A DNA stretch of 62,834 bases from Oscillospiraceae bacterium (GCA_017550285.1 JAFZPP010000044.1:1-62834), one strand, 5' to 3'; shown: positions 24,522-33,423, numbered from the stretch's first letter. Notes: a model not told the origin generated them from the letters alone. Program-made: numbers and translations.

Positions 24522-25760
24522 TCAGATTTTTGCGAATGCGATGCAGGCATTGTGACCGCCGAAGCCGAGCGAGGTGGAAAGTGCCAGAGAGAGCGGCGTT
24601 TCGAGTGCGGTATTCGGGGTGATTTGTAGGTCGCATTCGGGATCGGGATCCTTATAGTTGATTGTCGGCGGGACGAGATTGTTCTCCAGTGCCTTGATTG
24701 CAGCGACTGCTTCGATTGCACCGGCTGCGCCGAGCAGATGTCCGGTCATGGATTTGGTCGAGCTGACATGAATCTGATAAGCGCGTTCCGTACCGAATGC
24801 TTTTTTGATTGCAGCAGTTTCGGTTTTATCGTTGAGCGGTGTGCTGGTGCCGTGTGCATTCAGATAGATTTCGCCTGCCGGAACCTCTTTGCCGACCTCG
24901 GCGAGACAATCTGCGATTGCCTTCGAGGAAGCGGTCGCTTCGCTGTCCGGTGCGGTGACATGGTAGGCGTCGCAGGTGCTGCCGTAGCCGACAAGCTCTG
25001 CATAAATCTTTGCGCCGCGCTTGACAGCATGCTCATATTCCTCGAGCACGAGCGCACCTGCGCCTTCACCCATGATGAAGCCGTGTCTGCGCTTATCAAA
25101 CGGAATGGATGCCGCATCCTTGTCGGTGCTCTCGCTGAGCGCCTGACAGTTGATAAAGCCTGCCATGGAGAGCGGGTTCAGCACGGCATCGACGCCGCCT
25201 GCGATGATTGCATCCGCATAACCGTGACGGATCGTGCGCAGCGCCTCGCCGATTGCATTGGTACCCGTTGCGCATGCGGTCGTGACCTCGATGCAGGGAC
25301 CCTGTGCATGCATCTGAATGGCGATCATGCCCGCTGACATATTCGCAATCATCTTCGTGATGAAGAACGGCGAAACACGCGACGGACCTCTGTTCAGAAG
25401 TGTATTGTGCTCATTGATGAAGGTCTCGAAGCCGCCGATGCCGGTACCGAAATAGACACCGAAGCGCTCCGGCGCGATCTTGTTCAGAATGCCGGAATCT
25501 TCGACTGCCTGTGTTGCCGCGACCAGCGCATACTGCTGGCAGCGGTCGGACTGGCGAACCGTCTTTGCCTCGAGATACTGCTTCGGATCGAAGCCCTTGA
25601 GCTCTGCTGCGAGTTTTGCTTTGAGATCTGCTGTATCGAATCGTGTGATGAAATCAATGCCGTTTCTGCCGTTTTTCAGACCGTCCCAGTAGCTGGCGAC
25701 ATCATTGCCGATCGGTGTCAGCGCGCCGAGACCTGTTACGACTACTCTTCTGTTTGCCAT
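24522..25760 (-). CDS. fabF: 3-oxoacyl-ACP synthase II
   Basis: 412 residues, full KAS II length. The triad is Cys in VTTACATGTNAIG near 163, His in NAHGTSTPLND near 303 and His in KSMTGHLLGAAG near 340. The start MANRRVVVTGLGALTPIGND is typical. It condenses malonyl-ACP with acyl-ACP in elongation. It follows fabG by 12 bases and precedes fabZ in the operon. Confidence 0.97.
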   Translation of the reverse strand: MANRRVVVTGLGALTPIGNDVASYWDGLKNGRNGIDFITRFDTADLKAKLAAELKGFDPKQYLEAKTVRQSDRCQQYALVAATQAVEDSGILNKIAPERFGVYFGTGIGGFETFINEHNTLLNRGPSRVSPFFITKMIANMSAGMIAIQMHAQGPCIEVTTACATGTNAIGEALRTIRHGYADAIIAGGVDAVLNPLSMAGFINCQALSESTDKDAASIPFDKRRHGFIMGEGAGALVLEEYEHAVKRGAKIYAELVGYGSTCDAYHVTAPDSEATASSKAIADCLAEVGKEVPAGEIYLNAHGTSTPLNDKTETAAIKKAFGTERAYQIHVSSTKSMTGHLLGAAGAIEAVAAIKALENNLVPPTINYKDPDPECDLQITPNTALETPLSLALSTSLGFGGHNACIAFAKI

Positions 25761-25772
25761 AGCTTCCTCCGT

Positions 25773-26519
25773 TTAAGAAATTGCGAGTCCGCCGTCAATG
25801 CGGATGACCGTTCCGGTGATGTAATCGGATTCCGGTGAGGCGAGGAATGCTGCGAGATTGGCAACATCCTCCGGCTGACCGGTTCTGCCTGCCGGAATCG
25901 AGGCGAGGTAATTCTGCGCGGCTTCTTCGCCGATTGCTTTGGTCATATCGGTTTCGATGAAGCCCGGTGCGATTGCGTTGCAGGTGACATTCCGCGAGGC
26001 GAGCTCTCTTGCCGTGACCTTTGTCAGCGCAAAGACGCCTGCCTTGGATGCGGCATAATTTGCCTGACCTGCCGTGCCGAGCAGACCGGAGACCGAGCCG
26101 AGATTGATGATCTTGCCGTATTTCTGCTTCATGAACGGGCGGTAGCATGCCTGCGTCATGTTGAATGTACCCTTGAGATTCGTATTGATGACCGCATCAA
26201 AATCTGCTTCCTTCATGCTGATCATCAGACCGTCGCGCGTAATGCCGGCATTGTTGACGAGAATCGTAATGTTGCCGAAATCTGCGAGAATCTGCTTGAC
26301 GGTCGCCTTGCACTGCTCTGCATCGCTGACGTCGCAGGCATAGACCTTTGCCTTGACGCCGTATTCCTTAGCGATGTCCGCTTCGAGTGCGAGTGCCTGT
26401 TCATTGGCGGATCTTGCGACGATTGCGACGTCCGCACCCTGCGATGCGAGCTTTTTGCAGATCGCAGCACCGATGCCGCGTGCGCCGCCTGTCACGACGG
26501 CAGTCTTTCCGTTCAGCAT
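25773..26519 (-). CDS. fabG: 3-oxoacyl-ACP reductase
   Basis: 248-residue short-chain dehydrogenase. The NADPH-binding TGGARGIG is at 10-17, NNAGITRDG near 88, and the catalytic Ser (NLGSVSGLLG), Tyr and Lys (YAASKAG) near 139, 152 and 156. The C-terminus GTVIRIDGGLAIS matches FabG. It reduces 3-oxoacyl-ACP. It overlaps fabD by 7 bases and is 12 bases from fabF. Confidence 0.97.
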   Translation of the reverse strand: MLNGKTAVVTGGARGIGAAICKKLASQGADVAIVARSANEQALALEADIAKEYGVKAKVYACDVSDAEQCKATVKQILADFGNITILVNNAGITRDGLMISMKEADFDAVINTNLKGTFNMTQACYRPFMKQKYGKIINLGSVSGLLGTAGQANYAASKAGVFALTKVTARELASRNVTCNAIAPGFIETDMTKAIGEEAAQNYLASIPAGRTGQPEDVANLAAFLASPESDYITGTVIRIDGGLAIS

Positions 26520-27433
26520 CCCTTCACCGCCTTGATCGTTTCTGCCAGCGTCTCTGCGCTGTCAACATTGTAAATCCGCACATCTGCGGAGATTTTCTTC
26601 ACCAGACCGCTGAGCGTTTTGCCTGCGCCGACCTCGATGAAATCGGTGAAGCCCGCTGCGATCATATTTTCGATTGTAGTCTGCCAGCGAACCGGATTGC
26701 ACATCTGGTCGCGCAGTGTCTCCGCGATCCTGTCTGCTTCATAGGGCTGTGCGGTCAGGTTTGCGTAGACCGGAATCTGCGGTGCCGCAAAGCAGAAGGA
26801 TTTGAGCACGGCGCCGAAATGATCGGCTGCATCGTTCATGAACGGCGAATGGAATGCCGCGCTGACTGCCAGCGGGATGCATCTGCCGCCGAGCTCCTTG
26901 ATCTTTGCCGTAAAATCGGGCATGCTTCTCTTTAATCCGGAGACAACGGTCTGACCGGGGCAGTTGAAGTTGACCGCATAGAGCTGATCGAATTCCGAAG
27001 CAGCCTTTGCGACGGTCTCCGCATTGAGCTTGACAACCGCGCACATTGCCGTATCGGCTGCATCGGATGCGTCCTGCATCAGCTTGCCGCGCGTGCTGAC
27101 GACCTTGAAGCCGTCCGTATCAGAATAGACACCTGCATAGGCGAGCGCTGCGATTTCTCCGAGCGAGAAGCCTGCGACGGCATCCGCTTGGATGCCTGCC
27201 TCATTCAGTGCGCGTGCCGCTGCCAGATCAATGAGATACAGGCAGGGCTGTGTGTTCTCGGTGCGTTTGAGCTCCTCATCCGTGCCGGAGAAGGACTGAT
27301 TCATCGTGTTCGGACGGATTGCCTCCGCCGCATCATACAGCTCTTTTGCCGCGGCGCTGGTCTCGTAGAGCGATTTGCCCATGCCGCTGTACTGTGCGCC
27401 CTGTCCGGCAAAGAGAAATGCAAGTTTACCCAT
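26513..27433 (-). CDS. fabD: Malonyl-CoA:ACP transacylase
   Basis: 306 residues. LAFLFAGQGAQYSGMGK at the N-terminus, nucleophile Ser in GFSLGEIAAL near 92, the Arg helix near 117 (TRGKLMQ) and catalytic His in SAAFHSPFM near 199 identify FabD. It loads malonyl onto the AcpP encoded two genes upstream. The fabK stop lies 36 bases before its start. Confidence 0.96.
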   Translation of the reverse strand: MGKLAFLFAGQGAQYSGMGKSLYETSAAAKELYDAAEAIRPNTMNQSFSGTDEELKRTENTQPCLYLIDLAAARALNEAGIQADAVAGFSLGEIAALAYAGVYSDTDGFKVVSTRGKLMQDASDAADTAMCAVVKLNAETVAKAASEFDQLYAVNFNCPGQTVVSGLKRSMPDFTAKIKELGGRCIPLAVSAAFHSPFMNDAADHFGAVLKSFCFAAPQIPVYANLTAQPYEADRIAETLRDQMCNPVRWQTTIENMIAAGFTDFIEVGAGKTLSGLVKKISADVRIYNVDSAETLAETIKAVKGC

Positions 27434-27469
27434 TTTGAGATGCCTCCAGTTTTTGTTTGCTGTGCAGGA

Positions 27470-28405
27470 TCAGAACTGCCAGCCGAGCAGCTGACCTGCC
27501 TGTTCCATGATCTCCGCGATCATTTCGGCAGCAGGCTGCTCTTGATTGACCATGCCCGAAATCTGACCGGCGAGGAAGCAGCCGCGCTTCGGGTCGCCGT
27601 CCACGACCGCCGCACGCAGGGTGCCGACAGCCATTGCTTCCAGCTCTTCGTCCGAAATATCGGTATATTCCACCTTTGCGTAGCCGCGCGAGAAGGCGGT
27701 TTTCAGCGAGCGGACCGGATGTCCGAGCCGCTTGCCCGTGACAATCGTCGAGGTATCCTTCGCTTTCAGCAGACGCGCCTTGTATTCCGGATGTACGCTG
27801 CATTCCTCGGCTGCGAGGAAGCGTGTGCCGATCTGTACGCCGCATGCGCCGAGCATAAATGCTGCCGCGACGCCTCTGCCGTCCGCGATGCCGCCTGCCG
27901 CAATGACAGGAATCTGTACCGCGTCACAGACCTGCGGCACGAGTGCCATCGTTGTCATTTCGCCGACATGACCGCCGGATTCCGTACCCTCCGCGACCAC
28001 GGCATCCGCACCGGATTTCTCCATAAGCTGTGCCATTGCTGCGGTCGAGATCACCGGAATGACCTTGACGCCTGCTTCGCGCCACATCGGGATATAGGCT
28101 GCCGGAGAACCGGCGCCCGTTGTGACGACGGCGACCTTCTTCTCTGCAACCAGCTTTGCAATTTCATCAATATTATTACCGCGCAGCATGATATTGACGC
28201 CGAAGGGCTTGTCAGTCAGTGCGCGGGCTTCGTCGATCTGTGCTGCGACCTGCTCGGGATTGCCGCTTGCGGCAGAGATAATACCCAGACCGCCGCCGTT
28301 GGAGACCGCTGCTGCAAGGCGCGCATCGGAAATATGCGCCATTCCGCCCTGCATCAGCGGATAACGGACACCCAGCAAATCACAGAGAATTGCTGTACGC
28401 TCCAT
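27470..28405 (-). CDS. fabK: FMN-dependent enoyl-ACP reductase II
   Basis: 311 residues of the nitronate monooxygenase/FabK fold. YPLMQGGMAHISDARLAAAVSNGGGLGIIS at the N-terminus, the flavin-phosphate site GGIADGRGVAAAFMLGACGVQIGTRFLAAEE, and the operon position between acpP and fabD support FabK rather than a nitronate enzyme. It performs the last reduction of the cycle and replaces FabI. FabK enzymes are naturally insensitive to triclosan. It lies 4 bases after acpP. Confidence 0.93.
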   Translation of the reverse strand: MERTAILCDLLGVRYPLMQGGMAHISDARLAAAVSNGGGLGIISAASGNPEQVAAQIDEARALTDKPFGVNIMLRGNNIDEIAKLVAEKKVAVVTTGAGSPAAYIPMWREAGVKVIPVISTAAMAQLMEKSGADAVVAEGTESGGHVGEMTTMALVPQVCDAVQIPVIAAGGIADGRGVAAAFMLGACGVQIGTRFLAAEECSVHPEYKARLLKAKDTSTIVTGKRLGHPVRSLKTAFSRGYAKVEYTDISDEELEAMAVGTLRAAVVDGDPKRGCFLAGQISGMVNQEQPAAEMIAEIMEQAGQLLGWQF

Positions 28406-28409
28406 AGAA

Positions 28410-28631
28410 TCAGCCCTGCTTGCTGTCTACGTAAGCGATCAGCTCTTTGACGGAGGTGCCTGCCTCCTGCGGGTTGATCTCAATGCCCAGCTCGTCTTCC
28501 AGCTCCATCATGATCTCGACTGCTTCGAGGGAATCGACGCCGAGGTCGGTGAAGGTGGTCTCCTCGGTGATCTCAGAGGGATCCATCTCGAGGTGATTTG
28601 CAAGGACTTCGATAATCTTTTCGCTGTTCAT
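28410..28631 (-). CDS. acpP: Acyl carrier protein
   Basis: 73 residues, acidic, with the phosphopantetheine Ser in GVDSLEAVEIMMELEDE near residue 34. The start is placed at ATG 28631 because GGAGG lies 8 bases before it; an in-frame ATG 21 bases earlier precedes that site. It carries the growing acyl chain for all the Fab enzymes here. It is 92 bases downstream of fabH, the largest gap inside the operon. Confidence 0.97.
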   Translation of the reverse strand: MNSEKIIEVLANHLEMDPSEITEETTFTDLGVDSLEAVEIMMELEDELGIEINPQEAGTSVKELIAYVDSKQG

Positions 28632-28723
28632 AATTTGTTCCTCCATAATCAAATGTGTTGGAATAAAATATATCTAAAAATAAGCATCTGCTTATTGATA
28701 GCCGTTTGAGATGCGCCGCCGGT

Positions 28724-29677
28724 TTACCAGCGGATGAGGCATGCGGCGCTGGAAAGTCCGCCGCCGAAGGCACAGAGCGCAATCAGATCGCCCTTTTTCA
28801 GTTTCCCGCTGCGCGCGAGCTCGTCAAAGGAGATCGGGACGCTTGCCGAGGAGGTATTGCCGTAGCGCTCCAGATTGAGCACGAATTTCTCAATCGGGAG
28901 ATGCAGACGGCGCGCTGCCAGCTCAATGATCCGGTAGTTTGCCTGATGCGGCACAATCCAGTCCAGATCGGTGACGGAAATGCCTGCCTGTTCCGTGATA
29001 TCCTTCAGCCCGCCGACGATCTGCTTGACGGCAAACTTGAAGGTCTCCTGTCCGACCATATGGACTGCGAGCGGCATCTCCTCTCTGTGATAGAAGGGGG
29101 AGTTGCCTTTGCCGAGCGGGATCAGCAGGACATCGTCGCCGCCCTGTGTATGGAGCTGCGAGCCGAGATAATTCTCACCCTTTGCGATGACAAATGCACC
29201 GGAGCCGTCGCCGAAGATGACACAGGTTGAGCGGTCCGACCAGTCCACGATGCGGCTGAGCCGTTCCGCGCCGAGCACCAGTGCATACTGAATGCCGCCG
29301 CGCTCGATGAATGCTGCTGCGGTATCCAGTGCAAACAGGAAGCCGCTGCAAGCGGAATTGACATCGAATGCCGGACACTTTGCACCGATCAGCTGCTGTA
29401 CCTTTGCCGCAACGGACGGGCAGACGACATCAGAGGAGACCGATGCACCGACGATCAGATCGAGCTGCTCTGCGGTGATGCCGGCAGCCTCCAGTGCGCG
29501 CTGCGCCGCCTTTGCACCCATTTCCGCCGCAGATTCATCCACGGAGATTCGGCGCTCTTTGACACCGACGCGCTGTGTAATCCATTCATCCGAGGTGTCA
29601 ACCATATTCGATAATTCGTCGTTTGTCAGGACCTTTTCCGGCACATAGGCGCCGGTTCCTAATATCTGAAAACTCAT
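28724..29677 (-). CDS. fabH: 3-oxoacyl-ACP synthase III
   Basis: 317 residues. Cys of NSACSGFLFALD near 112, His of WIVPHQANYR near 243 and Asn of YGNTSSASVPI near 273 form the KAS III triad. ILGTGAYVPEKVLTNDELS at the start is typical. It starts synthesis by condensing acetyl- or branched acyl-CoA with malonyl-ACP. It follows the TetR regulator by 29 bases and is the first biosynthetic gene of the operon. Confidence 0.97.
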   Translation of the reverse strand: MSFQILGTGAYVPEKVLTNDELSNMVDTSDEWITQRVGVKERRISVDESAAEMGAKAAQRALEAAGITAEQLDLIVGASVSSDVVCPSVAAKVQQLIGAKCPAFDVNSACSGFLFALDTAAAFIERGGIQYALVLGAERLSRIVDWSDRSTCVIFGDGSGAFVIAKGENYLGSQLHTQGGDDVLLIPLGKGNSPFYHREEMPLAVHMVGQETFKFAVKQIVGGLKDITEQAGISVTDLDWIVPHQANYRIIELAARRLHLPIEKFVLNLERYGNTSSASVPISFDELARSGKLKKGDLIALCAFGGGLSSAACLIRW

Positions 29678-29706
29678 TCCGGTGTCTCCTCTGTATTCTT
29701 ATGATT

Positions 29707-30303
29707 TCAGGCAATTACGCTGCTGAGCAGACATGTGAAGCCGAAGGTAAAGTTGCGTACTGCCTCCTCGCGCGAAAGCTGCCGCGAGACAGCATCGGCA
29801 TAATAGCCTCTGCAAAAGCACCAGATTGCACAGCAGAGTGCTTCGGCATCGACCGGCTTTGCAAAGCCCTGCTCCAGCGCATACTGATAATATTTTTTGA
29901 TCTTGTCATACCAGCGGATGCGGTTTTCTTCGGTGAGCGAATCATGCTCGAAGATATACCGCCGAAACTGCATCTTCACATCATAGGACTGCACCAGCAC
30001 ACTGACCGCCGTATCAAGGCAGAACTGCGCAAAGCTCGCCTTGTCATGAAATTCCGGCTTGATGCTCTCGCGCATATTGACGACGGTGTTCCGGTAGACA
30101 ATCCGCAGAACTTCGTCGATATTGGAAAAGCGATTATAGAAAACGCGGTTTGTCACGCCCATTTCGTTGATGATCTTTTTGACGGTAACCTTATGGGCGC
30201 CCTCTGCGGCGGTGATGCGGGCAACGATCTCAACGATCTGATCGGAGATATCGTCATGTATCCGCTCCTGCTTCGGGGCTTCCGTTTCGCCTGCCAGTTC
30301 CAT
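29707..30303 (-). CDS. TetR/AcrR-family regulator heading the fab operon
   Basis: 198 residues with an N-terminal helix-turn-helix (VEIVARITAAEGAHKVTVKKIINEMGVTNRVFYNRFSNIDEVL, about 25-68) and an all-helical ligand domain. It is cotranscribed with fabH, and a palindrome TGTGCTAT-N-ATAGCACA sits on the -10 of the shared promoter, so it probably controls itself and the whole operon. This is the place FabT (MarR family) takes in streptococci. An acyl-CoA or acyl-ACP ligand is likely but inferred. Confidence 0.88.
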   Translation of the reverse strand: MELAGETEAPKQERIHDDISDQIVEIVARITAAEGAHKVTVKKIINEMGVTNRVFYNRFSNIDEVLRIVYRNTVVNMRESIKPEFHDKASFAQFCLDTAVSVLVQSYDVKMQFRRYIFEHDSLTEENRIRWYDKIKKYYQYALEQGFAKPVDAEALCCAIWCFCRGYYADAVSRQLSREEAVRNFTFGFTCLLSSVIA

Positions 30304-30370
30304 GCTGCGTCAGACTCCTTTCCGAGAAAATACGAAGAATATGCTCAGCACACACTGTGCCAGCACGCCA

Positions 30371-30405
30371 TGTGCTATTATAGCACAGTTTTCCTTTTCT
30401 GTCAA
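30371..30405 (-). promoter_or_regulatory. Fatty acid operon promoter with palindromic operator
   Basis: On the minus strand TTGACA (30400-30405) and TATAAT (30377-30382) are 17 bases apart. The perfect inverted repeat TGTGCTAT-T-ATAGCACA (30371-30387) covers the -10, a fitting TetR operator. The leader to ATG 30303 is about 65 bases. Confidence 0.8.
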
Positions 30406-30508
30406 GTGAAACCTGCGTGAAAATCTGATTCTGTACGCAAAAACGTGCAAAATGATACGTTTTTTTGCAGAGGCCGCGCGGTCTGTGTCCTGTTCGGGCG
30501 GCGAAAAA

Positions 30509-30539
30509 AACCGGTGCCGCTTGTTCAGCAGCACCGGTT
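30509..30539 (-). terminator. Terminator of mscL
   Basis: AACCGGTGC (30509-30517) pairs with 30531-30539, followed on the minus strand by a run of seven T. It lies 23 bases after the mscL stop. Confidence 0.85.
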
Positions 30540-30561
30540 GCAGGTGTATGTATCTGAGAGA

Positions 30562-30975
30562 TTACTTCTTTTCCTTGAGCAGGTCGCGGATTTCGGTCAG
30601 CAGGACCTCTTCCTTCGGCGGCTCGGCAGGCTTTTCCTCTTCCTTCTTCTTGCCGATTGCCATTGCCTTGTTGACTGCCTTGATGATGCAGAACAGGATC
30701 AGCGCGATAATCAGGAAGTTGATGACAGCGGAGATGAAGTTGCCGTAGTTGAACTCTGCACCGTTGACGGTGAAGCTGCCGCCGATCTTGACGCCGCCGT
30801 CCTCAGCGGTGCTGCCGGTGATCGCCTGAATCAGCGGATTGATGAAGCTGTCGGTCAGCGCGGTGACGATGTTGCCGAAAGCAGCACCGATGATGACGCC
30901 GACTGCCATGTCCATGACATTGCCCTTGAGTGCGAATTCCTTAAATTCTGCGAGAAAACCCTTTTTTTCTGCCAT
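30562..30975 (-). CDS. mscL: Large-conductance mechanosensitive channel
   Basis: 137 residues. The N-terminal amphipathic FLAEFKEFALKGNVMDMAVGVIIGAAFGNIV leads into TM1, an extracellular loop follows, TM2 is at about 78-100 and a charged C-terminal bundle ends LLTEIRDLLKEKK. It opens under membrane tension to release solutes during osmotic downshock. GAAAGGATG precedes the start. It is a single-gene unit with its own terminator and a TGTGCTATAAT -10 near 31030. Confidence 0.96.
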   Translation of the reverse strand: MAEKKGFLAEFKEFALKGNVMDMAVGVIIGAAFGNIVTALTDSFINPLIQAITGSTAEDGGVKIGGSFTVNGAEFNYGNFISAVINFLIIALILFCIIKAVNKAMAIGKKKEEEKPAEPPKEEVLLTEIRDLLKEKK

Positions 30976-31314
30976 TTTTTATTTCATCCTTTCATTCTGC
31001 GGTGTGCTGCCGCATTGCTTTACTACTATTATAGCACACTCATGCGAAAAATGCATCTGTACAAATCGACGAAATTGCGGACGGATTTGACGCTTTGTTT
31101 TGTCATGTGCGAAATCCGATACGCAGAAATGCACAAAGTATGCACGCGGAAATTGTGCAGGACACCAAAGTTACCGGATGCTATTCCATTTTTGCAAAAA
31201 CCTATGTTATAATAAGTGCATGCAGAGAGAAACAGTTGTATTTGCAGGAAGTGCAGATCAACCTCAGTTCAGAAAGGAGCGTGCGGCGTTTGTAAGCGCC
31301 GTACAACAAAGCAT

Positions 31315-32322
31315 ATGGCTGAATACCGATCAACCGGCAGAGAATTGCGAAAATCCCCGAAGGGTCTGATCGTCGGTCTCTTTCTCATTGCACTGACGGC
31401 AGCCGGTGCATTTTACGCCGGAAATGTCCTGAATAATATGGTCTCGCTGGAACCGGATGATTCCGATGAAGCGGAAATCTCGGTGCCGGATATGTCCGAA
31501 ATGTCTGAGGAGAGCAGCCGGATCGAATACGGTTCGGTGCGCATCTCAAAGGACCGTATCCGCCGCGGTCCGCTGATGCTGGTGAATGACAGCTTCCCGA
31601 CCGAGGACGCCGAGGAGGGCATTGTTTCCGTCTTTGAGCAGAAGAATGAATATTTGACCGTCCGCGATATGGAAGTGCGCCTGCTGGATGAGACAATGGA
31701 TGCGCTCAACCGCATGGCGGAGGGCTTCCATACGGCGACCGGACATGCCGATCTGCTTGTCCGCGACGGCTATATTACAAAGGATGCGCAGAAGCGGCTT
31801 TATGAAGCGGATTTGCAGATGACAGGCGGCAGCAGTTCTGCGCTTTATGCGATGCCGGGATGCAGCGAATTTGAATCCGGCTATACGTTTGAGCTTTCGC
31901 TGTTCGTCAACGGCGCCTTCGAGGATTTTACCGATGAGGGCGATTATGCATGGATTCTCCAGCACTGTGCCGAGTACGGCTTTGTGCAGCGATATCCCGA
32001 GGGCAAATCGGAATATACGCATGTGACGGACCGCCCGTGGGTGTTCCGCTATGTCGGCACGCCGCATGCATGGTATATGTACAAAAACAAGCTCTGCCTC
32101 GAAGAATATACGGAGCTGCTGGAAATGCATCCCTTTGAAAGTGAGCATGCAGTCATCAGCGACCAGCTCGGGCGGGAATATGAGGTCTATTATGTTTCCG
32201 TCGATCCGGACGATCCGGAGCCGGATACCGTTGTGCCGATGCCGATTGACTGTCAGTACAGCTACACGGGCAATAATAAGCACGGTTTCTATGTGACCGT
32301 CAATCTGGAAACAGCCACATAA
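31315..32322 (+). CDS. VanY/DacB-like M15 peptidase homologue lacking zinc ligands
   Basis: 335 residues: TM helix at 17-38, linker, then an M15B fold. The blocks line up with VanY D,D-carboxypeptidases (GCSEFESGYTFEL, then RYPEGKSEYTHVTDRPWVFRYVGTPHAWYM and LCLEEYTELL). The zinc-binding SEH-TG-A-D becomes SEF-SG-T-E (His to Phe 186, Asp to Glu 193), and the EPWHFRYVG block becomes RPWVFRYVG (His to Val 243). It is therefore probably not an active peptidase but an extracytoplasmic binding protein. ATG 31315 is chosen because the promoter -10 (31208-31213) rules out earlier starts; no strong ribosome site is seen. Confidence 0.8.
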   Translation: MAEYRSTGRELRKSPKGLIVGLFLIALTAAGAFYAGNVLNNMVSLEPDDSDEAEISVPDMSEMSEESSRIEYGSVRISKDRIRRGPLMLVNDSFPTEDAEEGIVSVFEQKNEYLTVRDMEVRLLDETMDALNRMAEGFHTATGHADLLVRDGYITKDAQKRLYEADLQMTGGSSSALYAMPGCSEFESGYTFELSLFVNGAFEDFTDEGDYAWILQHCAEYGFVQRYPEGKSEYTHVTDRPWVFRYVGTPHAWYMYKNKLCLEEYTELLEMHPFESEHAVISDQLGREYEVYYVSVDPDDPEPDTVVPMPIDCQYSYTGNNKHGFYVTVNLETAT

Positions 32323-32340
32323 ACTGCATATGACAAACAA

Positions 32341-32370
32341 ATCCGCCGTACTGCTGTCAGTACGGCGGAT
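32341..32370. terminator. Bidirectional terminator between the VanY-like and LCP-like genes
   Basis: A perfect 13-bp stem, 32341-32353 with 32358-32370, loop CTGT, followed on the plus strand by ATTTTTTG. It serves two convergent genes. Confidence 0.88.
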
Positions 32371-32379
32371 ATTTTTTGC

Positions 32380-33399
32380 TTATTCGGCAGCCGAAGAGGT
32401 GTCATCTGCTTCGGAGCTGCTTGCGACACTGTGCTGGAAGAAGGCGATCTTAATAGAATCCAGCCATGCCGGAAGCGGAACAACTGCACCGTCAGCACCT
32501 GCGGTACAGAGAACGCCCTGACCTGTTGCCGGTGCGGAGGAATACTGGAACATATAGCTGATTGCGTGGCGGTGATTGGAGAAATCCATCGCCGTGATGT
32601 CAGTCGTAATGGAATCGACGAAGATACTGAAATACGTGTCGAGGTTTCGTGCGACACGCTCGCCGCCCTCGCCCCTGCGCGTTGCGCGCGTCGAGGTGAT
32701 TTCGCCGCCGCCGATGCACTGGTTCAGCAGCTGCGCGACGGAGTTGCCGATGACGCTGCACCGTTCCTCTTCGTCCTTATAGTTGCTGCTCGTCAGCATC
32801 GTTTCAAACTGCGTGTTGTCGAGCGTGACTTCCATATCGTCCTCCATCGGACGCAGACCGGTATCTCTGACCGGAATCCGGTAGGTGACGTTGCCGATCA
32901 GCTCGACGATCTTCTGGAAGCCGGTGCTGTTCATCTTGACATAACGGTCGATCGGCTGATCCAGCAGATCGGAGATCGCGGTTTTCATTGCATCCATGCC
33001 GTGGTTTGCGTAGCAGGTATCAACGGTCATTGCCTTGCCGTCATAGACTACCTGCAAATCCAGCGGAACGCCGATGCAGAAAATCTTTTTGCGGACCGGA
33101 TCAAAACGCAGCATCATGACGGCGTTCTTTTTCGTGTCATCGTCCGGATCGAGCACAAAGAGCAGTGCGTTGACGTCATCTTCGGAGATACTGGTCGTAG
33201 CGCTCTGCATGGTTTGCAGCTCTTTCTGTTTGTTGGTCAGCTTATTGTAGAAGTAAAGTCCGACTCCGCCGAACACGATCAGAGAAATCAGAACAGTGAT
33301 CATGAACGGAATCGCCGTACTGCCCGCCTTCGGACCGCGGCGGCGTTGATAGGTAGTGGTCATTTTGCCGTTATTGCAGTATATGCAGCAGCGCTGCAC
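32380..33399 (-). CDS. LytR-CpsA-Psr (LCP) family-like membrane protein
   Basis: 339 residues with a TM helix at about 30-50 and an extracytoplasmic LCP-like domain (DDVNALLFVLDPDDD, then VDTCYANHGMDAMKTAISDLLDQPIDRYVKMNSTGFQKIVELIG). LCP enzymes attach teichoic acids or glycans to peptidoglycan. The strand that normally ends IPRDT, whose Arg binds the pyrophosphate of the lipid substrate, reads GVPLDL here, so activity is doubtful. GTG 33399 is chosen because AAAGGAG lies 10 bases upstream. It follows the SLOG gene by 24 bases and is probably cotranscribed with the DnaD operon. Confidence 0.75.
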   Translation of the reverse strand: MQRCCIYCNNGKMTTTYQRRRGPKAGSTAIPFMITVLISLIVFGGVGLYFYNKLTNKQKELQTMQSATTSISEDDVNALLFVLDPDDDTKKNAVMMLRFDPVRKKIFCIGVPLDLQVVYDGKAMTVDTCYANHGMDAMKTAISDLLDQPIDRYVKMNSTGFQKIVELIGNVTYRIPVRDTGLRPMEDDMEVTLDNTQFETMLTSSNYKDEEERCSVIGNSVAQLLNQCIGGGEITSTRATRRGEGGERVARNLDTYFSIFVDSITTDITAMDFSNHRHAISYMFQYSSAPATGQGVLCTAGADGAVVPLPAWLDSIKIAFFQHSVASSSEADDTSSAAE

Positions 33400-33423
33400 A
33401 GGGGCTGCACTCCTTTCCTGAGT

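Noticed and set aside
27188-28450. 420-codon plus-strand frame opposite fabD and fabK
   Set aside because: Shadow of conserved fab genes. Cys/His-rich composition comes from antisense reading.
31216-31314. Upstream in-frame extension of the VanY-like gene containing a CxCxxC...CxxC zinc-ribbon-like pattern
   Set aside because: The -10 box at 31208-31213 lies right in front, so transcription would start at or inside this codon. Probably chance.
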